From CAWKDG01 sp963848355 (GTDB lineage Bacteria > Actinomycetota > Acidimicrobiia > Acidimicrobiales > UBA8190): DNA of 64,000 nt. The stretch spans positions 2,046,001 to 2,110,000 of the forward strand of contig CAWKDG010000012.1 in assembly GCA_963848355.1 (NCBI GenBank), in the 5' to 3' direction. Shown piece by piece: positions 52,187 through 59,949 of the stretch; positions within the stretch are counted from its first letter, which is position 1, and each line of letters opens with the position of its first letter. The position numbers and the translations under genes are program-made. The notes under the pieces were generated by a model. It saw only the letters and a program-made list of their open reading frames with translations. It ran no database searches and had not been told where the DNA came from.

Positions 52187-52792
52187 TCAGGAGGGCGCCG
52201 GATCTCGGCGCATGAACCATGTGGGAACGCCGAGAATGGTGGTGGTCTCGACGACCTCGAAACCGAGTCCGGTGTAGAAGCGGACGTTGCGCTCCTTGTC
52301 CGTCTCGAGCCATCCGATGCGTTGCTCACCATCCAGCGTTGTGCAGATGTCACGCATGATGGCCCCGCCGATGCCACGGTCCTGGAACCCTGGCTCCACG
52401 CCGACGGGACCGACATGCCAGTGTTCGTCAGCGAGGTCGTGCGTGGCCCAGTGGGCCCAGAAGACCTGGACGCGCGAGGGATCGCCCAGTCCCGGCGTCG
52501 GCTGGTCCAGGACCCCGGCCGCCTTGGCGGCGAAGAAGGAGCCGATGCATCCGCCCGGTGGTGACACGGCGGCCACGGCGATCAGACAGGCGCCGCAGAA
52601 CGCTCCGACCTGCGGCGTGGGGAGGAACTCGAAGAGCATCGAGAACTCGGCATAGGGAAGGGCCAACCGGTCCATGGGGTCGTCGCCGTGGACGGCCAGC
52701 ATCGTGGGTGCGTCGAGCAGGGCCCGCGCGGCAACTGCCGCCGCCGCCTGATGCTCGTCGGGCTCGAGATGACGGATCACGATGTCGGTCAT
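52187..52792 (-). CDS. GNAT-family N-acetyltransferase
   Basis: This 201-residue protein starts at ATG 52792 (MTDIVIRHLEPDEHQAAAAV). The acetyl-CoA site is VGPVGVEPGFQDRGIGGAIMRDI, and FYTGLGFEVVETTTI is motif B. The middle region (FGACLIAVAAVSP-like) is longer than in minimal GNATs. The substrate is unknown. It is divergent from the SnoaL-like gene. Confidence 0.8.
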   Translation of the reverse strand: MTDIVIRHLEPDEHQAAAAVAARALLDAPTMLAVHGDDPMDRLALPYAEFSMLFEFLPTPQVGAFCGACLIAVAAVSPPGGCIGSFFAAKAAGVLDQPTPGLGDPSRVQVFWAHWATHDLADEHWHVGPVGVEPGFQDRGIGGAIMRDICTTLDGEQRIGWLETDKERNVRFYTGLGFEVVETTTILGVPTWFMRRDPAPS

Positions 52793-52849
52793 GCCATCAT
52801 CATGACCGGCGCGCGGCAGGCATGCCCCGCCGGAGCGAAAGGACAGCGC

Positions 52850-53251
52850 ATGGCGACGGACCACGAAGCGACCATCCGTTCCTTCTTCGACGTGTGGGTG
52901 GAGAGGGATCCGGCCCGTCTGACGGCGTTCTTCGCCGACGACGGCTCGTGGAGCGAGGCCAACCGCCCTGCCGCCGTCGGCCACGAGGAGATCCGGGCCG
53001 TCTTCGAGATGCAGACCTCGTTCGGCTGCGAATTCTCCTTCGAGTTCCGCAACCTCGCCGTCGTGGGCGACACCGTGTTCACCGAACGGGTCGACCGCTT
53101 CTCGCTCAACGACACCCCCATGACCGTCGCCGTGTCCGGGGTGTTCGAATTCGGCCCCGACGGCCGCATCAGGGCGTGGCGTGACTACTACGACTGGGCC
53201 GATCTCGAGCGCCAGCTCCTGGCCGCCGGAGTGGACATGAGCGGCGCCTAG
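52850..53251 (+). CDS. SnoaL/limonene-epoxide-hydrolase-like protein
   Basis: This 133-residue NTF2-fold protein reads IRSFFDVWVERDPARLTAFFADDGSW, VGDTVFTERVDRFSL, FEFGPDGRIRAWRDYYDWADLERQL. The ERVDRF and WRDYYD segments match the Arg/Asp catalytic positions of limonene-1,2-epoxide hydrolase relatives. It may hydrate an epoxide or isomerise a ketosteroid-like compound. GAAAGGA lies before ATG 52850. It stands just before a lipid-activation operon. Confidence 0.75.
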   Translation: MATDHEATIRSFFDVWVERDPARLTAFFADDGSWSEANRPAAVGHEEIRAVFEMQTSFGCEFSFEFRNLAVVGDTVFTERVDRFSLNDTPMTVAVSGVFEFGPDGRIRAWRDYYDWADLERQLLAAGVDMSGA

Positions 53252-53316
53252 ACCGCTTCGCCGGGGCCGCGGCGAGGGGCCGCCGACGGAGTCCCCCTGT
53301 TACCATCGGCGCTCGT

Positions 53317-54892
53317 ATGACGGTGCGTCAGATCGGCGGGGGACCGTCCACCGTGGTCGACGTCCTGCGGACCGCCGCGGTCGAGAATGCCCAGGTCGAG
53401 GCCTATGTCGAGATGGCCGAACCCCGGTCGCCGGGCGTCGTGCGGGCCGGGGCCGACGGACGGCGGCGCCTGACTTTCGCCCAGTGGGACGCGGCGGCCG
53501 ACGGCGTGGCGGCACTGCTCGCCACCGAAGGTGTGAGCAGGGGCGACGTCGTCTGCCTGCTGCTCCCGTCGTCGATCGACTACGCCGTCTGTTACCAGGC
53601 CGCGGCACGCCTCGGCGCCATCACGACCGGTGTGAACCTGAGACTGGGAGCCGACGAGCAGGCCTCGATCACGGCCCGCACGCGCCCGGCGGTGACCGTC
53701 GTGGACACCGCCCTCGTCCCCGACGCCGCCGTCCCCCCCGGCGCCGGGCGGATCGTGGCGCGTTCGACCCTGGCCGACGCGGCCGGCGCCGCCGCCGCCG
53801 CGCCTGCCCACCCTCGACGCCGAAGACCCGGTCACCATCGTCTGGACGAGCGGCTCCACCGGGGTGCCCAAAGGAGCCGTCTTCGACCATCGCAACCTGG
53901 CCGCCGTCGCCGCCGGGACCGACGTCCTGTCGCACCCCGGCGACCGCCGGCTGTCGCCGTTGCCCTTCGCCCACGTCGGTTACATGACACGTCCCTGGGA
54001 CGAGATCGCCCACGGCGTCACCACCGTGATCACCCCCCAGCCGTGGTCGGCGGCCACCGCCATCGCCCTCCTCGTGGGCGAACGCGTCACCGTCGGCCAG
54101 GGCGTCCCCACCCAGTGGGCGCTGATGCTGGCCCATCCCGATCTCGAGAACGCCGACCTGTCGTCTCTGCGCATCGCCGGGACCGGTGCCTCACGGGTCC
54201 CGCCCGAGCTGGTGCGGGCCATGCGAGAACGCCTGGGCTGTCCCGTGGTGGTCCGCTACACGTCGACCGAGACGTCGCTCGGGACGGGCACCCGGCCCGG
54301 CGACCCCGACGAGGTCGTCGCCACCACCGTGGGGCGGCCGGTGCCAGGGGTCGAGCTCGAGATCGTCGACGACGACGGCCGGGCGGTGGCCGGCGGCGAG
54401 GTCGGCCGCGTGCGCCTGCGGTCGGGGGCGGTCATGCGCGGCTACGTCGGGAACCTGGCCGCCGGCCAGATCATCGACGCCGCCGCCACGGCCGAGGTCC
54501 GCGACGAGGCCGGGTGGATCACCACCGGCGACCTCGGCTGGGTGGGGACCGACGGCAACCTCCGCCTGGTGGGCCGGGTGGCGGAGATGTACATCCGCGG
54601 TGGCTACAACGTCTACCCGGCCGAGGTCGAGGCCGTCCTCGGCGGCCACCCTGGGGTGAGTGAGGTGGCTGTGGTGGGTGTGGCCGACCCCGTCCTGGGG
54701 GAGATCGGGGTCGCCGTCATCGTCCCCGTCCCCGGCGTGGCTCCTCCCGACCTGGCCGAGCTGCGGGCCCTGTGCACGTCTCGTTTGGCCGACTACAAGG
54801 CACCGGACCGGCTCGTCATCGTCGACCAATTGCCGTTGACGGCGATGGCCAAGGTAGACAAGCGGGCACTGAACGCAAAGGTGGGCTCATGA
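53317..54892 (+). CDS. acyl-CoA ligase (AMP-forming) with single-base frameshift near 53805
   Basis: The N-terminal frame from ATG 53317 (VVDVLRTAAVENAQVEAYVEMA, LTFAQWDAAADGVAALLATEG) derails in a GCC repeat. The next frame continues LPTLDAEDPVTIVWTSGSTG, VPKGAVFDH, RYTSTETSLGTG, GWITTGDLGWV and GGYNVYPAEVEAVL. It ends with the catalytic Lys in LTAMAKVDKRAL. One extra base at about 53795-53808 is needed. The enzyme makes an acyl-AMP and then acyl-CoA. Its stop overlaps the next ATG (ATGA). The substrate is unknown. Confidence 0.8.
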
Positions 54893-55782
54893 CACAGAAG
54901 AAAGACGCCACGGCGCCGGAGGGCTCGGACACCACGAAGGCCGACCGGCCGCCGCGCCAGCACTGCATCGTGGCCGGGGCCGAGCCCATCAAGCTCGGAT
55001 CGATGCTCTTCACACTGGTGGAGCCGCACCGGGGGCACGAGGTGGCCTACAACCGGTGGTACGAGCGGGACCATTTCTACGCCGGCTGCATGATCGGCCC
55101 CTACCAATTCGCGGGCAAACGGTTCGTGGCCACGGCGGCCATGAAGGAGCTGCGCGACCCGGACTCCTCCGAGGTCACCGGCGAGCCCCACCGGGGCAGC
55201 TACCTCGGCGTGTACTGGGTGCTCGACGGCTACCACGACACCTGGAACCGCTGGGCCGTCGACCAGGTGATGGCCCTGCACAAGGCGGGGCGGATGTTCA
55301 CCGAGCGCGATCACATCCACACCCTGCTCTACCGCTACGCCTGGGAGCACCAGCGCGACGTCGACGGACTGCCCGCCGAGCTGGCCCTCGACCATCCGTC
55401 GGCCGGCCTGGTGGCCGTGTTCACCGAGCGGGCCGACGACCTGTCCATCGCCGACTTCGAGACGTGGCAGCGCCAGGAGCACCTGCCGGCACTGCTGCCG
55501 GGGACCGCGGCGCGCCTGGTGCTCGCCGCCGATCCGCTCCCGTTGCTCATGGACGCGCCGGGCGACGTCCCGCGCACGGAAGCCGACGACCGCCGTCAGA
55601 TGACCCTGTGGTTCCTGGACACCGATCCGGCCGACGCCTGGTCCGTCATCGGTGCCCACCGGACGGCCATCGAGTCGTCGGGCCGGGGCCGGGTCGTGGC
55701 CGCCCTGCCCTTCATCCCCACCATCCCCGGCACCGACACCTACACCGACCTGCTGTGGACCGACACGAGGAGTTCATCGTGA
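54889..55782 (+). CDS. uncharacterised protein in acyl-CoA operon
   Basis: This 297-residue soluble protein has no signal. Regions rich in aromatic and His/Tyr residues stand out (LVEPHRGHEVAYNRWYERDHFYAGCMIGPY split over two repeats; WQRQEHLPALLPGTAARLVL). The two parts, each with an E-x-H/W-Y-R motif, could be tandem ferredoxin-like (dimeric alpha/beta barrel) domains. I do not recognise the family by name. It is translationally coupled to the ligase before it and the SDR after it (GTGA overlap), so it should act on the same CoA-linked substrate. Confidence 0.6.
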   Translation: MTQKKDATAPEGSDTTKADRPPRQHCIVAGAEPIKLGSMLFTLVEPHRGHEVAYNRWYERDHFYAGCMIGPYQFAGKRFVATAAMKELRDPDSSEVTGEPHRGSYLGVYWVLDGYHDTWNRWAVDQVMALHKAGRMFTERDHIHTLLYRYAWEHQRDVDGLPAELALDHPSAGLVAVFTERADDLSIADFETWQRQEHLPALLPGTAARLVLAADPLPLLMDAPGDVPRTEADDRRQMTLWFLDTDPADAWSVIGAHRTAIESSGRGRVVAALPFIPTIPGTDTYTDLLWTDTRSSS

Positions 55783-56558
55783 GCACCCCCTACTACGGGC
55801 CGTCGGACGGGCGCTTCGACGGCCGGACGGTCATCGTCACCGGCGCCGGATCCGGCATCGGCCGCGCCACCGCCGTCCGCATCGCCGCCGAGGGGGGAGC
55901 GGTCGCCTGTCTCGACGTGGCCGAGGACGCCCTGAAGGAGACGGTGGAATCCATCGTCGCCGCCGGCGGGACGGCCGAGGCCTACCGCTGCGACGTCTCC
56001 GACGAGTCGGCCGTGACCGACACCGTGGACCGGGCCTCCGCCGCCCTCGGCCGGGTGAGCGTGTTGTGCAACGTGGCCGGCATCGGCGCCTTCTCCCACA
56101 CGGCCGACATGCCCCTCGACCTGTGGCAGAAGATCCTGGCCGTGAACCTGACGGGGACCTTCCTCATGGCCCGGGCCGTGCTCCCCCCGATGCTCGAGGC
56201 CAAGGACGGGAGCATCGTCAACGTGGCCTCCAACGCCGGGCTCATGGGCTCGCCGTGGTCGGCGGCCTACTGCGCGTCGAAAGGCGGCGTGGTGCTCTTC
56301 ACCAAGGCCCTGGCCGTCGAGTACGCCGGCCGCGGCGTGCGCGTCAACGCCGTCGCTCCCGGCGGCGTGGACACGCCGCTCGTCTCCAACTTCTCGGTCC
56401 CCGAAGGCGGCGACACCAAGCTGCTCCACCGGATCATGAGCCGCATGGGCTTCTCGACACCGGAGCAGATCGCCGCCGCCATCGCCTTCATCGGCTCCGA
56501 CGAGTCCGCCTACACCACCGGGTCCATCCTGTCCGTGGACGGTGGCCTCACGGCCTAG
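55779..56558 (+). CDS. short-chain dehydrogenase/reductase
   Basis: This 259-residue SDR starts at GTG 55779 behind GAGGAG. It has TVIVTGAGSGIGRATAVRIA, CNVAGIGAF, the catalytic Ser in IVNVASNAG, YCASKGGVVLF for Tyr/Lys and the DGG end (ILSVDGGLTA). It is a classical NAD(P)-dependent alcohol/ketone oxidoreductase. It closes a three-gene operon (ligase, unknown, SDR). A long frame on the opposite strand across it is a compositional shadow. Confidence 0.9.
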   Translation: MSTPYYGPSDGRFDGRTVIVTGAGSGIGRATAVRIAAEGGAVACLDVAEDALKETVESIVAAGGTAEAYRCDVSDESAVTDTVDRASAALGRVSVLCNVAGIGAFSHTADMPLDLWQKILAVNLTGTFLMARAVLPPMLEAKDGSIVNVASNAGLMGSPWSAAYCASKGGVVLFTKALAVEYAGRGVRVNAVAPGGVDTPLVSNFSVPEGGDTKLLHRIMSRMGFSTPEQIAAAIAFIGSDESAYTTGSILSVDGGLTA

Positions 56559-57680
56559 ACGAGCGCGCGGCGCCCGGTCGGCGTGGTCGAGGAGGAAAGG
56601 CACCGCCCGGGCCCAGCACGCCACCGCCTCCTCGATGGGACGCCGGTTCATGACCGTCCGCTCGGCCACCACGGCGCCGAGGAGGGCCGGTGCGATCCAG
56701 GCGTAGCGGGCGGCGATGGTGGCGTTCATCCCGATGTCGACGACCTCGTCGGGACCCGCCCAGCCGGCCCGGCGGAGCCCCTCGAGGTAGCCGCGCCGGA
56801 CCACGGCGAACAGCTCGTCGAAGAGCTCGGGGGCGACGTGGAAGTCGAGGACGGAGTCGGTCACGAGGACCGCGGCGTCCTCACCGAGGGCTCCGATCCC
56901 GACGAAGGCCCAGTCGATCAGCACCGTCTCGTCCCCCACGGCGAAGAGGTTGGCCGGGTGGAGGTCGAAGTGGCAGACGGTCCGGGGGAGCGCATCGAGG
57001 GCGTCGAGGAACAGCGCCTGGTCGTCGCGCATCCGCCGGAGGGGAGCGGCCAGCTCGGGCGACAGGTTGTCCCGGACGAGGGGCCACGCCCAGGCGCCGT
57101 CGTCGGCCAGCAGCCCCATCTGTCCGTCGCGCTGGGACAGGTAGTCCCGCAACCAGTGCCGCGTGAACCACGGCTCGGACCGCAGCGGCTGCTCCCGCGC
57201 CATCGCTCCCTGGGCGTGCCCGAGGTGGCGGGCGGCGCGTTCGTAGGGTTCGACGGCCCACGACGTCCCCGCGCTCCCCACCCCGGCATCCTCGAGCCAC
57301 AGGGCCACGACATCGTCGGCCCGTTCGAAGATGCCCAGGCACTCGGGCCCGCGCAGTCCCCCCACGAACGACGCGGGCAGGCCCGACCGGTAGGCCAGGA
57401 CCTCGCGGCGCCAGTAGTACCAGTGGTCCGGATCGGTGCTCGAGATCCAGTTGGGATGACCGTCGCGGCCCGGGTGGACGAGCTTCAGCACGACCGACCA
57501 TCCGTCGCCCGCCACCCGCCCTATCCCCGCCGTGGCCGACGCCACCGGGTCGTACAGCTTCTTCGTCCGCCACGGCCCCGGCGTCGCCGCGCCCGTCATC
57601 CGCTCGACCACTTCTGTCAGCTCGGCGAGCTCCACCGTCGGCGGGGAGCCCTTCGGGGACAGCGCTCCGTCGCCCGTCAC
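56555..57680 (-). CDS. APH-fold phosphotransferase family protein, 3' end uncertain
   Basis: ATG 57680 overlaps the DUF2277 stop. The product has WSVVLKLVHPG, YWRREVLAYRSGL, the catalytic loop VCHFDLHPANLFAVG (HxD-x4-N) and VLIDWAFVGIGALGEDA, then a helical C-lobe. The frame does not stop where the family should end; it runs on antisense through the SDR gene. A one-base shift near 56570 would end it at TAG 56555-56557 (RALV end). The last few residues are therefore uncertain. The product may phosphorylate a small molecule; it is not a recognisable resistance enzyme. Confidence 0.75.
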
Positions 57681-57892
57681 ACCCCGCGAGGCGAGGGCGA
57701 CCGCGTCACGAGCCCGTCGAGCAGGGCCTGCGTGGCGCGCGCCACCTCACTGACGGCGTGGTCGAAGGTGGCCCGGTTGGCCTCCGACGGGGCCCGGTAG
57801 CCGCTGATCTTGCGCACGTACTGCAAGGCGGCCGCCGTCACCTGCTCGTCGGTGGTCGGCTCACCCCGGAGGGTCTGGATGCTTCGGCACAT
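57677..57892 (-). CDS. DUF2277 family protein
   Basis: This 71-residue protein matches DUF2277: MCRSIQTLRGEPTTDEQVTA, AALQYVRKISGYRAPSEANR, ATFDHAVSEVARATQALLDG, LVTRSPSPRG. Length and motif order agree with the family, whose function is unknown. It overlaps the APH-like gene by four bases, suggesting co-translation. The conserved N-terminal Cys-Arg is present. Confidence 0.85.
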   Translation of the reverse strand: MCRSIQTLRGEPTTDEQVTAAALQYVRKISGYRAPSEANRATFDHAVSEVARATQALLDGLVTRSPSPRGV

Positions 57893-57901
57893 CCCCCAAC
57901 T

Positions 57902-58288
57902 CTACGAATCGAGGAGAGCCAGTGCCGACTCGGCCAGCTCCGCCGGTGTCGTCCCCGCCGCCCGGGCTCCGCGTCCCATCAGGCCGTGGAGATAGACGGC
58001 CAGGGTGAGGACAGCCGTCCGCCGGTCGGATCCGACGAGGGGGACGGGCTCGCTGCGCTGGTCGAGCCCCGACACGGCCAGGAAGGCCGAACGCAGCTCG
58101 AGCAGGGCGTCACACGCCTCGTCCAACTCGACATCGCTGCGCACGAGCCAGGTGCTGACCCCGAGGGGGATGGTGAGGTTGCCCGGGTCGAAGTCCTCGG
58201 GGACCAGGCCGGCGACGCCGACGGCGGCCTCGCGCAGGAACGAGGTCGGATCCGCTCGGGGGTGGGCTCGGGCCTGGGCTCCTCTCAC
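57902..58288 (-). CDS. hypothetical protein
   Basis: This 128-residue helical ORF (FLREAAVGVAGLVPEDFDPG, CDALLELRSAFLAVSGLDQR, VLTLAVYLHGLMGRGARAAG) lies upstream of DUF2277 on the same strand, 9 bases before it. Codon composition looks coding, with G/C in third positions. I do not recognise a family. The start is uncertain and an internal start is possible. Confidence 0.45.
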   Translation of the reverse strand: MRGAQARAHPRADPTSFLREAAVGVAGLVPEDFDPGNLTIPLGVSTWLVRSDVELDEACDALLELRSAFLAVSGLDQRSEPVPLVGSDRRTAVLTLAVYLHGLMGRGARAAGTTPAELAESALALLDS

Positions 58289-58456
58289 CGTTTCAGTGTC
58301 GCAAGGGGGTGTATCAGCATGGTGGATGTCCGCTCCGCCCCTGGTCAGAGCGTTGCCGGGTCAGGGGAGGGTGGCAAAGGCCTGGTTTGTGGGTAGTAGG
58401 GCTGATTGACTGGAGGGTCCCGGTCGACCCCAGGGTCCCGGCGAAAGGAGCATCCC

Positions 58457-59521
58457 GTGGCGAGGGCTATCTGGACCGGCTCGTTGAGCTTCGGCCTGGT
58501 CAGCATCCCCGTCGGCCTCTATTCGGCCACGGAGGACAAGGCGATCCGATTCCACCAGTTCCAGGAGGGCACGTCCGACCGGGTCCGTAACAAGCGCGTC
58601 AACGAGCGGACGGGCGAAGAGGTCGAGTACTCCCAGATCGTGAAGGGCTACGACATCGGCGGCGGCGAGTACGTCATCGTCACCCCCGAAGAGCTCGAGG
58701 CCGTCGAACCCGGACCCACGCGCACCATCGAGATCGTCGACTTCGTCGACCTCGAGGCCATCGACCCGATCTACTACAAGTCGACCTACTACCTCGCTCC
58801 CCAGGGCAACGACGCCCAGCGGGCTTACGAGCTGCTGCGCAACGCCATGGGCGCCACCAAGAAGATCGGCATCGCCACCTTCGTCATGCGCAGCAAGCAG
58901 CACCTGGTGGCTGTCCGGCCCGAGGAGAAGGTGCTCGCCCTCGAGACGATGTTCTTCCACGACGAGGTCCGCGACCCGACGACCGAGCTCGGCACGCTCC
59001 CCGGCGAGCTCACCTTCAAGCCCCGCGAAATGGATACGGCCAAGCTCCTCATCGACTCGATGTCGGCCGAATGGAACGCCGACAACTACGCCGACACCTA
59101 CCGCCAGCGCGTCGAGGAGCTGATCGACCGCAAGCGCCAGGGCGAGATCGTGGTCACCGGCGGCGACACGCGCCCGGCGGCTCCTGTCGTCGATCTCATG
59201 GACGCGCTCCAGGCCAGCGTCGAAGCGGCCCGCAACCATCGTCCCGGCAACGCCGACGTCTCTCCGCTCGTCCCGGCCTCGGGGGGCAAGAAGGCGAAGG
59301 CGACCGTCACCAAGGCGGCGCCGGCGGCGAACCGCCGAGCCACCGCCGCTCGGAAGTCGGGCGAGGACCTGTCGGCGCTCAGCAAGACGGAGCTGGCCAA
59401 GAAGGCCGCCGCTCTCGGCATCGAGGGCCGGTCCAAGATGAGTCGGGAGGAACTGGAGTCGGCCGTGGCCGCCGCCACCACCGCTTCGTCGGCGCCGGCC
59501 CGGCGGCGCAAGGCCTCCTGA
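58457..59521 (+). CDS. ku: DNA end-binding protein Ku
   Basis: This 354-residue bacterial Ku starts at GTG 58457 behind AAAGGAG (MARAIWTGSLSFGLVSIPVG). The Ku core runs to about residue 250 (VNERTGEEVEYSQIVKGYDI, YYLAPQGNDAQRAYELLRNA, PREMDTAKLLIDSM, YADTYRQRVEELIDRKRQGE). A Lys/Ala-rich extension ends in a SAP/Rho_N-like helical motif (LSKTELAKKAAALGIEGRSK). Ku binds double-strand breaks and recruits LigD for end joining. No LigD gene lies in the window. The C-terminal domain probably adds DNA binding. Confidence 0.93.
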   Translation: MARAIWTGSLSFGLVSIPVGLYSATEDKAIRFHQFQEGTSDRVRNKRVNERTGEEVEYSQIVKGYDIGGGEYVIVTPEELEAVEPGPTRTIEIVDFVDLEAIDPIYYKSTYYLAPQGNDAQRAYELLRNAMGATKKIGIATFVMRSKQHLVAVRPEEKVLALETMFFHDEVRDPTTELGTLPGELTFKPREMDTAKLLIDSMSAEWNADNYADTYRQRVEELIDRKRQGEIVVTGGDTRPAAPVVDLMDALQASVEAARNHRPGNADVSPLVPASGGKKAKATVTKAAPAANRRATAARKSGEDLSALSKTELAKKAAALGIEGRSKMSREELESAVAAATTASSAPARRRKAS

Positions 59522-59591
59522 GGGCCACAGCTCCTCGAGGTGCACGGCACCTAAATTTTGACAATGGATGTCGTTTCAGCGCGGGTGCATC

Positions 59592-59858
59592 ATGGTTTTC
59601 ATGATGGATGCGCGGGTGGGCGAGAGGCGGTTCCGGACGTCGGTCCCGGGCCTCGCGCCGGGGTCCCGGGTCTGTCGGCTGTGCCTGCGCGTCATCGTCC
59701 TCGAACCCGAGTACATCGAGCCGACGGCCATGCACGTGTATCTCCGGTGCCCGCACTGCGGGGGCTCGTTCCCCATCCGCCACCGTGACGTCGACGAGTT
59801 GGCGCAGGCGGTGGCGGCGGGGCTCAGCACAGCCGAGGCCTCCGGCGACAGCCGTTAA
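59592..59858 (+). CDS. small zinc-ribbon-like protein
   Basis: This protein of about 88 residues has two cysteine pairs (VCRLCLRVIV and RCPHCGGSF), consistent with a small zinc ribbon. The start is ambiguous: ATGs at 59568, 59592, 59601 and 59604 are all in frame. CATCATG and CATGATG (59588-59606) form an inverted repeat over the start region. The function is unknown. Its TAA stop is the first unit of the 16-base repeat array. Confidence 0.55.
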   Translation: MVFMMDARVGERRFRTSVPGLAPGSRVCRLCLRVIVLEPEYIEPTAMHVYLRCPHCGGSFPIRHRDVDELAQAVAAGLSTAEASGDSR

Positions 59859-59949
59859 CCGGGCAGGGCGTTACCCGGGCAAGGCGTTACCCGGGCAGGG
59901 CGTTACCTGGGCAGGTCGTTACCCGGGCAGGGCGTTAACCGGGGAAGGG
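59854..59949. repeat. six 16-base tandem repeats between convergent genes
   Basis: Units of GTTA[AC]CCGGGCAGGGC type begin at 59854, 59870, 59886, 59902, 59918 and 59934. The two outer units carry GTTAAC, which gives a TAA stop on both strands: for the zinc-ribbon gene on the left and the ligase on the right. Inner units carry GTTACC. Confidence 0.9.

Noticed and set aside
55740..57680. A 646-codon open frame on the minus strand
   Set aside because: Only the first 370 or so codons match an APH-fold kinase; the rest is antisense to a complete SDR gene and has no family features. High G/C content makes long shadow frames common here.
59558..59586. TTGACA as a -35 promoter element before the zinc-ribbon gene
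   Set aside because: No acceptable -10 hexamer is found 16-18 bases downstream, so a promoter call would rest on one hexamer.
59854..59949. CRISPR array
   Set aside because: Units are contiguous 16-base repeats without spacers, and no cas genes are present.
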